The notes under the pieces were generated by a model. The model searched no databases. It was not told the DNA's origin and saw nothing but the letters and a program-made list of their open reading frames with translations. 64,000 nt of DNA, from the NCBI GenBank assembly GCA_044426345.1, contig JAWXUP010000006.1:10447-74446 (forward strand). Reading direction: 5' to 3'. A program made the position numbers and the translations under genes. This stretch comes from CAYJLC01 sp044426345 (GTDB lineage Bacteria; Bacillota; Clostridia; Oscillospirales; Butyricicoccaceae). The first letter of the stretch is position 1. Each line of letters begins with the position of its first letter. Below are positions 41,209-50,024 of the stretch, piece after piece.

Positions 41209-42256
41209 GGGCAAGAATCTTCAAATTCCATTAATTCAAGGTGGAATGGGAGTGGGAATTTCTCTTGGAAACCTCGCAGGAAATGTTGCGTTGTGTGGTG
41301 GAATGGGAGTAATTTCAACAGCAAATCCAGGTTATAGAGCAAAAGATTTTTGGAAAAACTCGAATGAATGCAATATTCAAGCGTTAAAAGAAGAGATTTT
41401 GAAGGCAAAAAATATCGCAAAAGGCAAAGGTTTGGTTGCAATTAATGCTATGGTAGCGACGGTTAGTTTCGAAACTATGGTTAAAACTGCGGTAGAGAAT
41501 ATGGTAGATTGCATCATTTCTGGTGCAGGTTTACCGTTGAATTTACCAGAACTTGTAGAGGGTTCCGATGTTGCAATTGCTCCGATCGTTAGTAGTTCGA
41601 AAGCAGCTAGAACAATTAGCCGTTTGTGGGACAAGAAATATGGAGTAGCCGCGGATTTTATCGTAATTGAAGGACCTACTGCTGGTGGACATCTTGGTTT
41701 TTCGAGTAAGGATTTAAAAGAAAATACAACTCAGTCACTTGAGACTATTTTGAGTGAAGTTCGTGAAATAATTAAGCCTTTTGAGGAAAAATACGCTAGA
41801 AAAATACCACTTTTCGTGGCAGGAAGTGTAAATACTCGTGAAAAAGTAAAAAAAATGCTAAATTTAGGAGCTGACGGTGTTCAAGTCGCTACTCGATTTA
41901 TAGCCACAAAAGAATGTGATGCCTCTGAAAAATATAAGCAAACATATGTAGAAGCGAAAAATTCACAAGTTCGCATAATAAAAAGCCCAGTTGGTATGGA
42001 CGGACGTGCATTAAGTACACCTTTTTTAGAAAAACTTGATAAAATCGGAAGAATTGAACCTAAAAAATGTATAAATTGCATACACACGTGCAATCCGAAA
42101 ACTACGCCTTATTGTATAACTGACGCACTGATAAATGCAGCAGTTGGTGATTTTGACGAAGGTTTATACTTTTGTGATGATGACGTTGATGCGATAACTA
42201 AGATTTCAACGGTAAAAAATGTTATAAGTGAGCTTTTTGACGTGGAGGAAAATTAA
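41198..42256 (+). CDS. Second FabK/nitronate monooxygenase-like flavoprotein
   Basis: A 352-aa relative of FabK. Starts ATG 41198 inside the end of fabK (GGTGAAG upstream); an open frame to 41060 has no RBS. It shares IPLIQGGMGVGIS, IEGPTAGGHLGF and FVAGSVNTREKV. It differs by a C-terminal extension with a cysteine cluster CINCIHTCNPKTTPYC near residues 290-305, which could bind an iron-sulfur cluster or zinc. Placement inside the fab operon suggests a role in fatty-acid synthesis or detoxification linked to it; nitronate oxidation is the family's generic label. Confidence 0.8.
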   Translation: MQIKGKNLQIPLIQGGMGVGISLGNLAGNVALCGGMGVISTANPGYRAKDFWKNSNECNIQALKEEILKAKNIAKGKGLVAINAMVATVSFETMVKTAVENMVDCIISGAGLPLNLPELVEGSDVAIAPIVSSSKAARTISRLWDKKYGVAADFIVIEGPTAGGHLGFSSKDLKENTTQSLETILSEVREIIKPFEEKYARKIPLFVAGSVNTREKVKKMLNLGADGVQVATRFIATKECDASEKYKQTYVEAKNSQVRIIKSPVGMDGRALSTPFLEKLDKIGRIEPKKCINCIHTCNPKTTPYCITDALINAAVGDFDEGLYFCDDDVDAITKISTVKNVISELFDVEEN

Positions 42257-43194
42257 TGAAAATTGCATTTATTTATGCTGGACAAGGTAGCCAATTTGAA
42301 AAAATGGGTGAAGATTTATATAAAACACAACCGATTTTTGCTAAAACACTTGATGCAATAGATAAAAACGGCAAAATTAAGCAATTATGCTTTGAAGGTA
42401 GCATTGAAGAATTATCGAAAACTTCTAATACGCAACCTTGTATGGTAGCTTTTGCTATAGCTATTACGAGAATGCTGAAAGATTATGGAATTTATCCTGA
42501 AATTACAGCAGGACTTAGTTTAGGGGAGTATTCAGCGCTAAATTGTGCAAATGTGCTAAATGATGAGCAATCTTTGGAGCTAGTAACCTTTCGTGGTGAA
42601 CAAATGGAGCAAGCATCTCAAGGGTTAAATTGCAAGATGTACGCTATTTTAGGAATTGAGCGTAAACAACTTAAAAAGGCTTGCGAACAGGCATCAAACC
42701 TAGGTATTGTATCCATTGCAAATTATAATTGTCCAGGACAAATTGTAATAGCTGGCGAGAGCGATGCCTGTAAAAAAGCGTCTGACTTAGCTTTAGAATT
42801 AGGAGCTAAACGTGCAATAGAACTTAATGTTTCAGGTCCTTTTCATACAAAATTAATGAAATCGGCAGGACTTGCTTTGAATAAAAGATTTACAACCGAA
42901 AAGTTTGGTGAAATGCAAATTCCAGTAGTTTTTAACGTGTTAGGCACTGAAAAAAGTAAGGAAACAAATATCAAACTACTACTTGAAAAACAGGTGCAAT
43001 CTAGCGTTTATTTTGAGGATAGTATACGATATATGATTAAAAATGGTGTTGATACTTTCGTTGAAATCGGAGGAGGAAAAACACTGACTGGCTTTATTAA
43101 GAAAATTTCAAAAGATGTTGCAACATACCAAGTCTTTGATGTGAAATCACTTGAAAATACACTTTGTAAGATAAAAGGAGAAACTGTATGCTAA
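42256..43194 (+). CDS. fabD: Malonyl-CoA:ACP transacylase
   Basis: A 312-aa acyltransferase that loads malonate on ACP. Nucleophile serine in GLSLGEYSAL (about S91), oxyanion YAGQGSQF at the N-terminus, and histidine in SGPFHTKLM (about 195). Overlaps the previous gene by one base and fabG by seven. Confidence 0.95.
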   Translation: MKIAFIYAGQGSQFEKMGEDLYKTQPIFAKTLDAIDKNGKIKQLCFEGSIEELSKTSNTQPCMVAFAIAITRMLKDYGIYPEITAGLSLGEYSALNCANVLNDEQSLELVTFRGEQMEQASQGLNCKMYAILGIERKQLKKACEQASNLGIVSIANYNCPGQIVIAGESDACKKASDLALELGAKRAIELNVSGPFHTKLMKSAGLALNKRFTTEKFGEMQIPVVFNVLGTEKSKETNIKLLLEKQVQSSVYFEDSIRYMIKNGVDTFVEIGGGKTLTGFIKKISKDVATYQVFDVKSLENTLCKIKGETVC

Positions 43195-43928
43195 AAGATA
43201 AAATCGCAGTAGTAACGGGTGGCTCTCGAGGAATAGGACGTGCGATTTGCGTTGAACTTGCAAAAAATGGTTCATGCGTTGTTATAAATTATATGGGAAA
43301 TGAGCAAAAAGCACTTGAAACTGAGCAACTTTGCAAAGAATTTGGAGTAAAAACGCTTGTAATCAAGGCTGATGTGTCAAAATTTGAGCAAGTTGAGGCT
43401 ATGTTCACACAAATTATGGCAAATTTCGGTCGAGTTGATATTTTAGTTAATAATGCTGGAATTACAAAAGATAATCTGTTAATGAGAATGACTGAGCAAG
43501 ATTTTGATGATGTTATCAACATTAATTTAAAGGGAGCTTTTTTGTGTATGAAACAGGTTTATCGCATTATGATGAAACAAAAGTATGGAAAAATTATTAA
43601 TATTTCAAGCGTTGTCGGAGTTGTGGGGAATGCTGGTCAGATGAATTACTCGGCGAGTAAAGCTGGTGTTATTGGAATGACAAAATCTATGGCAAAGGAA
43701 CTTTCGGCGCGTGGAATTAATGTAAATGCAGTTGCACCGGGTTTCATAAAAACTGATATGACAGAGGAATTAGGAACGCAAATCTTAGAAAAAGCAGCTC
43801 AAGAAATACCGTTAAAGCGACTTGGCGATGCGCAAGATATTGCAAATACAGTGTGTTTTTTAGCCTCTGATAAAGCAAGCTATATAACAGGTCAGGTTAT
43901 AAATATTGATGGCGGAATGGTGATGTAA
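43188..43928 (+). CDS. fabG: 3-oxoacyl-ACP reductase
   Basis: A 246-aa short-chain dehydrogenase/reductase. NADPH-binding VVTGGSRGIGRAI, NNAGIT, catalytic serine/tyrosine/lysine in ISSVVGVVGNAGQMNYSASKAG and C-terminal GQVINIDGGMVM. Canonical length and position. Confidence 0.96.
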   Translation: MLKDKIAVVTGGSRGIGRAICVELAKNGSCVVINYMGNEQKALETEQLCKEFGVKTLVIKADVSKFEQVEAMFTQIMANFGRVDILVNNAGITKDNLLMRMTEQDFDDVININLKGAFLCMKQVYRIMMKQKYGKIINISSVVGVVGNAGQMNYSASKAGVIGMTKSMAKELSARGINVNAVAPGFIKTDMTEELGTQILEKAAQEIPLKRLGDAQDIANTVCFLASDKASYITGQVINIDGGMVM

Positions 43929-43929
43929 G

Positions 43930-45171
43930 ATGAAAAGAAGAGTGGTAATTACTGGCGTTGGTGCTGTTACTCCTATTGGCAATAACGCTACAGAATATTG
44001 GGAAAATTTAAAAAACGGTGTGTGTGGTATTAATGAAATTACGCATTTTGACACGTCAAATCATAAAGTGAAACTTGCAGCAGAAGTGAAAAATTTAGAT
44101 TTTTTAAAGCATATGAGCAAAGCTGAGTTTCGCAAACAAGATAAGTTTACTTCCTTTGCGGTGGTGGCAGCAAAAGAGGCTATCGTACAAAGTGAAATTA
44201 ACTTAGAAGAAGTTGATTTAGACCGATGTGGCGTTATGATTTCGTCTGGGATAGGTGGAATTGAAACCATTTCAGCCGAGCAAGTTCGTGGAATGGAACG
44301 AGGATTTGATAAAGTTTCAGCATATTTCATACCGTCAGCTATTTCTAATATGGCGGCGGGAACGGTTGCGATAAATCACGGATTTAAAGGCATTTGTAAC
44401 TCGGTAGTAACGGCCTGCGCAGGTGGAACAAATGCAGTTGGAGATGCTTTTAGATACATTCGAGATGGATATGCTGAGGTTATGCTATGTGGAGGTACGG
44501 AGGCTAGCATAACACCACTTGCGATTGGTGGATTTACCTCACTTCGTGCATTGTCTGAAAGTACGGATAAAAATCGCGCATCTATCCCTTTTGATAAAGA
44601 ACGCTCTGGTTTTGTTATGGGAGAGGGCTCTGGAGTGCTATTTTTAGAAGAATATGAGCATGCAAAGGCTAGAAATGCTAATATTTTGTGTGAAATCGTT
44701 GGATATGGTGTGAGTTGCGATGCTTATCATATGACAGCGCCAGACCCAACAGGTGAAGGTGCGAGCAAAAGTATGAAAAATGCAATAAATGACGCTTGTA
44801 TAATTACTGATGATATCGACTACATTAATGCACACGGAACATCAACTCCTATGAATGATAAAGGTGAAACATCGGCTGTGAAATTAGCTTTTGGAGAAGA
44901 AAAAGCTAGCAGAGTTTTGATGAGTTCAACCAAGTCTATGACAGGTCATTTGCTAGGTGCATCTGGTGCTATCGAAGCAATCGCTACGTGTATGGCAGTT
45001 AAAAATGATTTTGCACCACCTACAATAAATTACGCAGTGAAAGATGAAGATTGTGATTTAGATATAATTGCAAATATCGGTCGAAAAACAAAAATAAATT
45101 ACGCTATGTCAAATTCACTAGGTTTTGGTGGTCATAATGCGACTATTATACTTAAAAAATACGAGGTGTAA
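43930..45171 (+). CDS. fabF: 3-oxoacyl-ACP synthase II
   Basis: A 413-aa elongating condensing enzyme. Cysteine in VTACAGGTNAVGD (about C164), histidines in NAHGTSTPMND and KSMTGHLLGASG, and C-terminal NSLGFGGHNATI. It starts 1 bp after fabG. Confidence 0.96.
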   Translation: MKRRVVITGVGAVTPIGNNATEYWENLKNGVCGINEITHFDTSNHKVKLAAEVKNLDFLKHMSKAEFRKQDKFTSFAVVAAKEAIVQSEINLEEVDLDRCGVMISSGIGGIETISAEQVRGMERGFDKVSAYFIPSAISNMAAGTVAINHGFKGICNSVVTACAGGTNAVGDAFRYIRDGYAEVMLCGGTEASITPLAIGGFTSLRALSESTDKNRASIPFDKERSGFVMGEGSGVLFLEEYEHAKARNANILCEIVGYGVSCDAYHMTAPDPTGEGASKSMKNAINDACIITDDIDYINAHGTSTPMNDKGETSAVKLAFGEEKASRVLMSSTKSMTGHLLGASGAIEAIATCMAVKNDFAPPTINYAVKDEDCDLDIIANIGRKTKINYAMSNSLGFGGHNATIILKKYEV

Positions 45172-45174
45172 ATT

Positions 45175-45612
45175 ATGGAGTTAAATTCTAATCAAATTCA
45201 AAAAATAATTCCGCATCGCTATCCATTTTTATTAGTGGATAAAATAACAGATTTTGAAGTTGGTAAGTGGGCTAAAGGCATAAAATGCGTTTCTGCAAAT
45301 GAAATGCATTTTTGTGGACACTTTCCAGAACAACATATTATGCCGGGAGTGTTAATTGTAGAGGCACTTGCACAAGTTGGTGCTATAGCAATTATGACAA
45401 AAAAGGAAAATAGAGATAAACTTGCACTTTTTCGTGGTATAAACGGTTGTAAATTTAAAAAACAAGCTGTTCCAGGCGATGTCTTAGAGCTTGAGGTATC
45501 TATAATTAAAGAACAAGGTGTAATTGGAATCGGAAAAGCAGTTGCTAAAATATGTGGCAAAGTTGCAGTGGTTGCAGAACTAACATTTGCAATTACAGAA
45601 AAAAATGCATAA
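45175..45612 (+). CDS. fabZ: 3-hydroxyacyl-ACP dehydratase
   Basis: A 145-aa hot-dog-fold dehydratase. PHRYPFLLVDKI, the catalytic histidine in CGHFPEQHIMPG and glutamate in VEALAQVGA. Last biosynthetic gene of the operon; no fabA-type isomerase is seen. Confidence 0.96.
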   Translation: MELNSNQIQKIIPHRYPFLLVDKITDFEVGKWAKGIKCVSANEMHFCGHFPEQHIMPGVLIVEALAQVGAIAIMTKKENRDKLALFRGINGCKFKKQAVPGDVLELEVSIIKEQGVIGIGKAVAKICGKVAVVAELTFAITEKNA

Positions 45613-45678
45613 AAATTACTTGAAAATTTGTGCTTTTTATGTTAAAATTAATTAAACAGTTCCTATTGTACTAAAGTA

Positions 45679-45700
45679 AGGAGGTCGAATATGACCTCCT
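45679..45700 (+). promoter_or_regulatory. Hairpin that sequesters a perfect Shine-Dalgarno sequence
   Basis: AGGAGGTC (45679-45686) is complementary to GACCTCCT (45693-45700) with a 6-nt loop. The left arm is a consensus ribosome site and the right arm covers the first codons of a short ORF (45691). It could be translational control, or a weak terminator of the fab operon although no T run follows. Confidence 0.45.
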
Positions 45701-45759
45701 ATAATTATGTATGTGTATACGCGATTTTGTTCAGTATAAGTGGGAAAAAAGAAAGATAA
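45691..45759 (+). CDS. Possible 22-aa leader peptide before the MarR regulator
   Basis: ATG 45691 lies 5 bases after a perfect AGGAGGT. The frame encodes MTSYNYVCVYAILFSISG followed by KKER and ends at 45759, overlapping the putative start of the MarR gene. Its own ribosome site is locked in a hairpin. It may be a leader peptide controlling the regulator. No homology is recognised. Confidence 0.3.
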   Translation: MTSYNYVCVYAILFSISGKKER

Positions 45760-46222
45760 GGTAGTGATAATTTTGCTTGAAACGAACTTTTTAAATATCT
45801 ATTCGAAATTTAAACTTGAATTTTATAAAAAAATATTTTCTCGCTTTGAAAATCGTGAGGCGACTCTAACGGCGGTAGAAATTTTTTGTGTTGAGGCAAT
45901 TTATGCGTTAGATAAGCCAACAATACAAAATTTTGCGAACTTTATTGGCATTTCATCGCCAAATGCTGCGTATAAAGTTAATAGTTTGATAAAAAAAGGT
46001 TATGTAAATAAAGTTCAGTCGGAAGTGGATAAAAGGGAATTTCATCTTGAAGTTTCGGATAAATTTATGGACTATTATGGGTTGACTTATGACTATACCA
46101 AAGTTGTTGTAGAGCGTATGAAACAGCGATTTACACCAGATGAAATTGAGCAATTAGACAGGTTTATCGACATAATAGTGAACGAACTTATGAGTGATGC
46201 CAATGTTGGATTTGATAAATAA
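45740..46222 (+). CDS. MarR family transcriptional regulator (candidate fab regulator)
   Basis: A winged-helix regulator of about 150-160 aa. The start is uncertain: GTG 45740, GTG 45764 or TTG 45773 are all possible and none has a strong RBS. DNA-binding part: IYALDKPTIQNFANFIGISSPNAAYKVNSLIKKGYVNKVQSEVDKREF, with the wing arginine-containing DKREF. It follows fabZ at the end of the fab operon. MarR-type FabT regulators control fatty-acid operons in other Firmicutes lacking FapR, so it probably governs this operon. Confidence 0.75.
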   Translation: MGKKKDKVVIILLETNFLNIYSKFKLEFYKKIFSRFENREATLTAVEIFCVEAIYALDKPTIQNFANFIGISSPNAAYKVNSLIKKGYVNKVQSEVDKREFHLEVSDKFMDYYGLTYDYTKVVVERMKQRFTPDEIEQLDRFIDIIVNELMSDANVGFDK

Positions 46223-46307
46223 ACAAGTTGTAAAATAAATAATAAAGCGATGTAATTAACCAGATGTAAGTTATTAAAAGTTTGAAGATTAAAGGGAGAT
46301 GTGAAAA

Positions 46308-47225
46308 ATGTCTGGAGTAAAACCTGTACCAATCACTGCACCAAAATTTGTAAAACCAGTAAGAAAAATTGATGGACACGTACATTTGCGAACAAAAAAA
46401 GGATACAATGTATTCACACCGGAAGAAAGATTAGCTTTTAATGAGGTTATGGATATCGACCATTCGTTGATTTTAACTGTCGAAAAGCCACTAGGATTAA
46501 GTGCTGAGGAATTGTTGGAAGATCCAAGGATTTTTGCAGAAGACGCTGTATCAATTTGCGAACAATTTCAAGGAAAATTTTCTTGGTTTTGCAATTTAAT
46601 TCCTGATGGAACTAGTGAAACGTATAAAATTCTTGAAAAATATAAAAAAATGGGCGCTGTTGGCGTTGGAGAAGTGGCAATTCCAATGCGATTCGATGAT
46701 CCTCGATTTGATCATATGCTCGATTGTTGCCAATCACTTGAGATGCCGATTATGACGCATATGAATTCAACACTTACAAACAAAGGTATTGTTGACGAAC
46801 CTGGGCTGATTCTCTTGGAACGCGCATTAAAAAAATACCCAAAACTTGTTTATATAGGGCATTCGCAACCGTTTTGGAGTGAAATTGATTTGTGTGATGG
46901 AAATACCGACCGAGATGGGTATAATTCTGGGCCAGTGAAGGCTGGTCGCTTGGTAGATTTGTTGTCGAATTATGAAAATTTGTATGGCGATTTATCTGCT
47001 AACAGTGGTGGTAATGCGATTATGCGCGACCCTGATTTTGGCAATGCGTTTTTGGAGAAATTTCAAGATAAATTGATGTATGGCACGGATACGCTAAGTA
47101 CAAATTTGCATTATCCACTTGGAGCATATTTGGATAGTTTACTTGCACAAAATAAACTTACACGTGAAACTTATGCTAAAATTTGTCGATATAATATAGT
47201 GAAATTATTGGATTTGGGAATTTAA
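46308..47225 (+). CDS. Amidohydrolase family metal-dependent hydrolase
   Basis: A 305-aa TIM-barrel hydrolase of the amidohydrolase-2 type. Metal ligands are in KIDGHVHLR (H-x-H), IMTHMN and YIGHSQPF, with a late aspartate in MYGTDTLS. GVGEVAIPM is the strand with the bridging acidic residue. GGGAG RBS. Substrate is unknown; relatives act as decarboxylases or lactonases of small carboxylates. It is monocistronic. Confidence 0.75.
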   Translation: MSGVKPVPITAPKFVKPVRKIDGHVHLRTKKGYNVFTPEERLAFNEVMDIDHSLILTVEKPLGLSAEELLEDPRIFAEDAVSICEQFQGKFSWFCNLIPDGTSETYKILEKYKKMGAVGVGEVAIPMRFDDPRFDHMLDCCQSLEMPIMTHMNSTLTNKGIVDEPGLILLERALKKYPKLVYIGHSQPFWSEIDLCDGNTDRDGYNSGPVKAGRLVDLLSNYENLYGDLSANSGGNAIMRDPDFGNAFLEKFQDKLMYGTDTLSTNLHYPLGAYLDSLLAQNKLTRETYAKICRYNIVKLLDLGI

Positions 47226-47227
47226 AA

Positions 47228-47276
47228 AACAAAACGTCGCTTAGTGGGAAAAAATCTCTAAAAGACGACGTTTTTT
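47228..47276 (+). terminator. Terminator of the amidohydrolase gene
   Basis: AAACGTCG pairs with GACGACGTTT across a long loop, followed by a T run. Confidence 0.7.
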
Positions 47277-47393
47277 GAATTTGTTACAAAAAAGAAAAAT
47301 GTTTACAATTAAAATCATTATTATACTTGATTTTTGTGACAAAATAATGCATAATAGTTATAATAATGTATTTATGAAAGGACGTCTAATTTA

Positions 47394-48929
47394 ATGAAAA
47401 ATCATGAATTAGTGCTAGTTATCGACTTTGGTGGGCAATATAACCAATTAATCGCGCGTAGAGTGCGTGAATGTAACGTTTATTGCGAAGTTAAACCTTT
47501 TTCTATAACTATCGAGCAAATAAAAGCTATGAACCCTATCGGCATCATCTTTACAGGTGGTCCTAACAGCGTTTATGATGAAAAATCTCCAAAAATCGAC
47601 AAAGAAGTGTTCGAACTTGGCATTCCGGTGCTTGGTTTGTGCTATGGTTCGCAACTTATGGCTCATACTTTAGGTGGTGTTGTAAAAACGGCTCCGGTTG
47701 GTGAATTTGGGAAAACTGACACAAATTATAACGTTTCAAGCCCATTATTTACAGATTTACCAGAAAAAGCTGTATGTTGGATGAGTCACGTTGACTATAT
47801 CGCACAGGTTCCCCAAGGGTTTGAAGTTGTAGCAACAACAAATGATTGTCCTTGTGCATCTATGCAAAATACAGAGCGTAAATTATATGGAATTCAGTTC
47901 CACCCAGAAGTTAATCACACAGAATATGGCACAAAAATGCTGCACAATTTCTTATATAATGTGTGCGACGCAAAAGGCGACTGGACTATGGCTGACTACG
48001 CAAAAACTGCAGTAAATGCTGTTCGTGAAAAAGTTGGCGACGGTAAAGTTTTACTTGCACTTTCAGGTGGTGTTGACAGTTCGGTTTTAGCAGCATTACT
48101 TGCAAAAGCTGTTGGAAATCAACTTACTTGTATCTTCGTAGACCACGGTTTAATGCGTAAAAACGAAGGCGATGAAGTTGAAAATGCATTTAAAGATTGG
48201 GATATAAACTTTGTACGCGTAGACGCTGAAGAGCGTTTCTTATCTCGTCTAGCTGGAATTTCTGATCCAGAGACAAAACGTAAAGCTATTGGTGAAGAAT
48301 TTATCCGTGTGTTCGAAGATGAAGGCAAAAAAATCGGATCTGTTGACTTCCTAGCACAAGGTACGATTTACCCTGACGTTATCGAATCAGGCCACGGCGA
48401 TGCTGCTGTAATCAAATCACACCACAACGTTGGTGGACTTCCAGATCACGTTGATTTCAAAGATATCGTAGAACCTCTACGTCTATTATTTAAAGATGAA
48501 GTTCGTGCTTTGGGTGAAGAATTAGGTTTAGACCCAGTTCTTGTTTGGCGTCAACCTTTCCCAGGTCCAGGTCTTGCGATTCGCGTTATCGGAGATATTA
48601 CTAAGGAAAAATTAGATATTTTACGTGATGCAGACTATATTTTCAGAGAAGAAATTGCAAAAGCTGGGTTAGATAGAGATATTCACCAGTATTTCGCAGT
48701 ACTTACAAATATGAGATCAGTAGGCGTTATGGGCGATTTCAGAACATACGATTACACATTAGCGCTACGCGGCGTTACAACATCTGACTTTATGACAGCA
48801 GATTTCGCAAAAATCCCTTACGAGGTTCTTGAAGAAATTAGCCGCAGAATCGTAAATGAATGTAACGGCATCAATCGTATTGTGTACGATGTTACCACTA
48901 AGCCACCTTCTACTATTGAGTGGGAATAA
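47394..48929 (+). CDS. guaA: GMP synthase (glutamine-hydrolysing)
   Basis: A 511-aa two-domain enzyme converting XMP to GMP. N-terminal class-I amidotransferase with the nucleophile in LGLCYGSQLM (about C82) and the H/E pair in GIQFHPEVNHTEYG; C-terminal PP-loop ATPase with LLALSGGVDSSVLAALL, and the dimerisation domain ending TKPPSTIEWE. The last codons GAG TGG GAA TAA are the integration target of the 13-kb element; the insertion changed only the final glutamate codon from GAG to GAA and the stop from TAG to TAA. No purine riboswitch was recognised upstream. Confidence 0.97.
   Translation: MKNHELVLVIDFGGQYNQLIARRVRECNVYCEVKPFSITIEQIKAMNPIGIIFTGGPNSVYDEKSPKIDKEVFELGIPVLGLCYGSQLMAHTLGGVVKTAPVGEFGKTDTNYNVSSPLFTDLPEKAVCWMSHVDYIAQVPQGFEVVATTNDCPCASMQNTERKLYGIQFHPEVNHTEYGTKMLHNFLYNVCDAKGDWTMADYAKTAVNAVREKVGDGKVLLALSGGVDSSVLAALLAKAVGNQLTCIFVDHGLMRKNEGDEVENAFKDWDINFVRVDAEERFLSRLAGISDPETKRKAIGEEFIRVFEDEGKKIGSVDFLAQGTIYPDVIESGHGDAAVIKSHHNVGGLPDHVDFKDIVEPLRLLFKDEVRALGEELGLDPVLVWRQPFPGPGLAIRVIGDITKEKLDILRDADYIFREEIAKAGLDRDIHQYFAVLTNMRSVGVMGDFRTYDYTLALRGVTTSDFMTADFAKIPYEVLEEISRRIVNECNGINRIVYDVTTKPPSTIEWE
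48918..48925. other. attL of the guaA element (core GAGTGGGA)
   Basis: GAGTGGGA at the 3' end of guaA is repeated at 61994-62001. After the right copy the sequence reads GTAG, so excision would restore a guaA ending GAG TGG GAG TAG (EWE-stop). The repeat preserves the protein, the usual logic of 3'-end integration sites. Confidence 0.8.
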
Positions 48930-48985
48930 ACTAAATACCCTTAAAAAACGTGATAAACAAAGGGTTTTAGGCACATTTTAAAAGT

Positions 48986-49013
48986 GTGTGATACTACTGT
49001 GATACTAAAAATT
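48986..49013. repeat. Integrase arm-type direct repeat, left copy
   Basis: A 26-bp sequence (48988-49013) with tandem GATACTA units 11 bp apart. It recurs with one mismatch at 61872-61897 near the other end in the same orientation. Both are inside the element. Such paired repeats typically bind the N-terminal domain of tyrosine integrases. A related 11-bp-period pair, GTGAGTGCAAAGTGAGTAC, lies at about 49140-49158. Confidence 0.6.
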
Positions 49014-49062
49014 ATTTTAACCAATAATGCAATGTATTTTCCACAATAAAAAAACAAGAGTA

Positions 49063-49117
49063 AAACCTCCTGTTTCGCTAAGTTTAAAAACTTAGTTGAA
49101 ATGGGAGGTTATTTTTT
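49063..49117 (+). terminator. Terminator-like hairpin at the element's left end
   Basis: AAACCTCC (49063-49070) pairs with GGGAGGTT (49103-49110) around a nested stem CTAAGTTT/AAACTTAG; six T follow. It may stop guaA read-through into the antisense strand of the repressor. Confidence 0.75.
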
Positions 49118-49161
49118 ATGCTTGAAATTTTTGATACATCGTGAGTGCAAAGTGAGTACAG

Positions 49162-49668
49162 CTAGTTTGAAGGGAATTTTAGTTTCCAGTCAAAATATTG
49201 GTCACGAGTAATTTCGCCATCTTTAAGTTGTTGCTTTTTTTCAAGCCACATCTTCATAAAATCATTCGCAAGACCATAATTAAACCAAATTCCAACAGGA
49301 GCTCGTGCTGGATAGTCGTCATTATCATAATATCGCACAGAAGTATCTGGATTTGCGTTAGTTTTGCCTTCATTTCTAACCATTTGAAACAAATTAACGC
49401 ACCCAGGAGTAGATTCTTCTAGCCAAAAAAATGTTTGAACAATGTATAATGCACTACCAGTATGGTCTTCTACAAAATTTTGGTAATTAACATCTAAAAT
49501 TTGTGCAATTTGCACTAAAGCCTCTTTTTTTGGAACTCTATAATTAGTTTCATATTGAGCAATTCTATTATCAGCAGAATGTTCTGGAAAACCTAATGCA
49601 ATACCTAAATCACGTTGTTTCATATTTCTAAAAGTTCGTATTTTCTTGATTTTCTCTCCGATTGTCAT
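49162..49668 (-). CDS. XRE/CI-like repressor of the element
   Basis: A 168-aa regulator. Residues 1-65 are a XRE helix-turn-helix (MTIGEKIKKIRTFRNMKQRDLGIALGF ... IAQYETNYRVP). The C-terminal part has no peptidase motif and ends with a QLKDGEITRDQYFDWK helical segment. Start is ATG 49668 with GGAGATA; the frame to 49803 is an AT-rich artefact. Divergent from the excisionase gene, as in many ICE/IME control regions. Confidence 0.85.
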   Translation of the reverse strand: MTIGEKIKKIRTFRNMKQRDLGIALGFPEHSADNRIAQYETNYRVPKKEALVQIAQILDVNYQNFVEDHTGSALYIVQTFFWLEESTPGCVNLFQMVRNEGKTNANPDTSVRYYDNDDYPARAPVGIWFNYGLANDFMKMWLEKKQQLKDGEITRDQYFDWKLKFPSN

Positions 49669-49756
49669 TTTTAAATTATCTCCTTTTTTATTCTTAGTAT
49701 AACATAATCTAAACAAAAAGGGAAGAAAAATATTAACAAAAATGATAATATTTATA

Positions 49757-49785
49757 TTGACAAGAATTAAAATATAGCATATAAT
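49757..49785 (+). promoter_or_regulatory. Promoter of the xis-int operon
   Basis: TTGACA (49757-49762), 17-bp spacer, TATAAT (49780-49785): a consensus promoter. Inverted repeat TTAACA...GTTAA at about 49796-49811 could be the repressor operator. Confidence 0.78.
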
Positions 49786-49830
49786 TAAAATCAACATTAA
49801 CAAAAAAGTTAATTACGAAAGGAGAGAAAA

Positions 49831-50022
49831 ATGGATACAAACAAATTCATAACGTCAGACGAAGTAGCAATTGAGTTAGGTGTTTCAAAATCACAAGCTT
49901 ACAAAATATTACAAAAATTAAATGCAGAATTGAGAGAAAAAGACTTTTTTACCATAGCTGGTAAGGTTAGCAGACAGTTTTTTGAGGAAAAATTCTACGG
50001 ATTTAAAGAAAGTGGGGAATAA
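49831..50022 (+). CDS. Excisionase-like small HTH protein
   Basis: A 63-aa protein with a winged HTH-like segment ITSDEVAIELGVSKSQAYKILQKLNAELREK. Good GGAGAG RBS. It ends 2 bp before the integrase gene. Excisionases of tyrosine-integrase elements have this size and position, so it is the likely recombination directionality factor. Confidence 0.7.
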   Translation: MDTNKFITSDEVAIELGVSKSQAYKILQKLNAELREKDFFTIAGKVSRQFFEEKFYGFKESGE

Positions 50023-50024
50023 AT

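Noticed and set aside
49669..49803. Extended N-terminus of the element repressor
   Set aside because: Hydrophobic translation of AT-rich promoter DNA shared with xis; ATG 49668 has a proper ribosome site.
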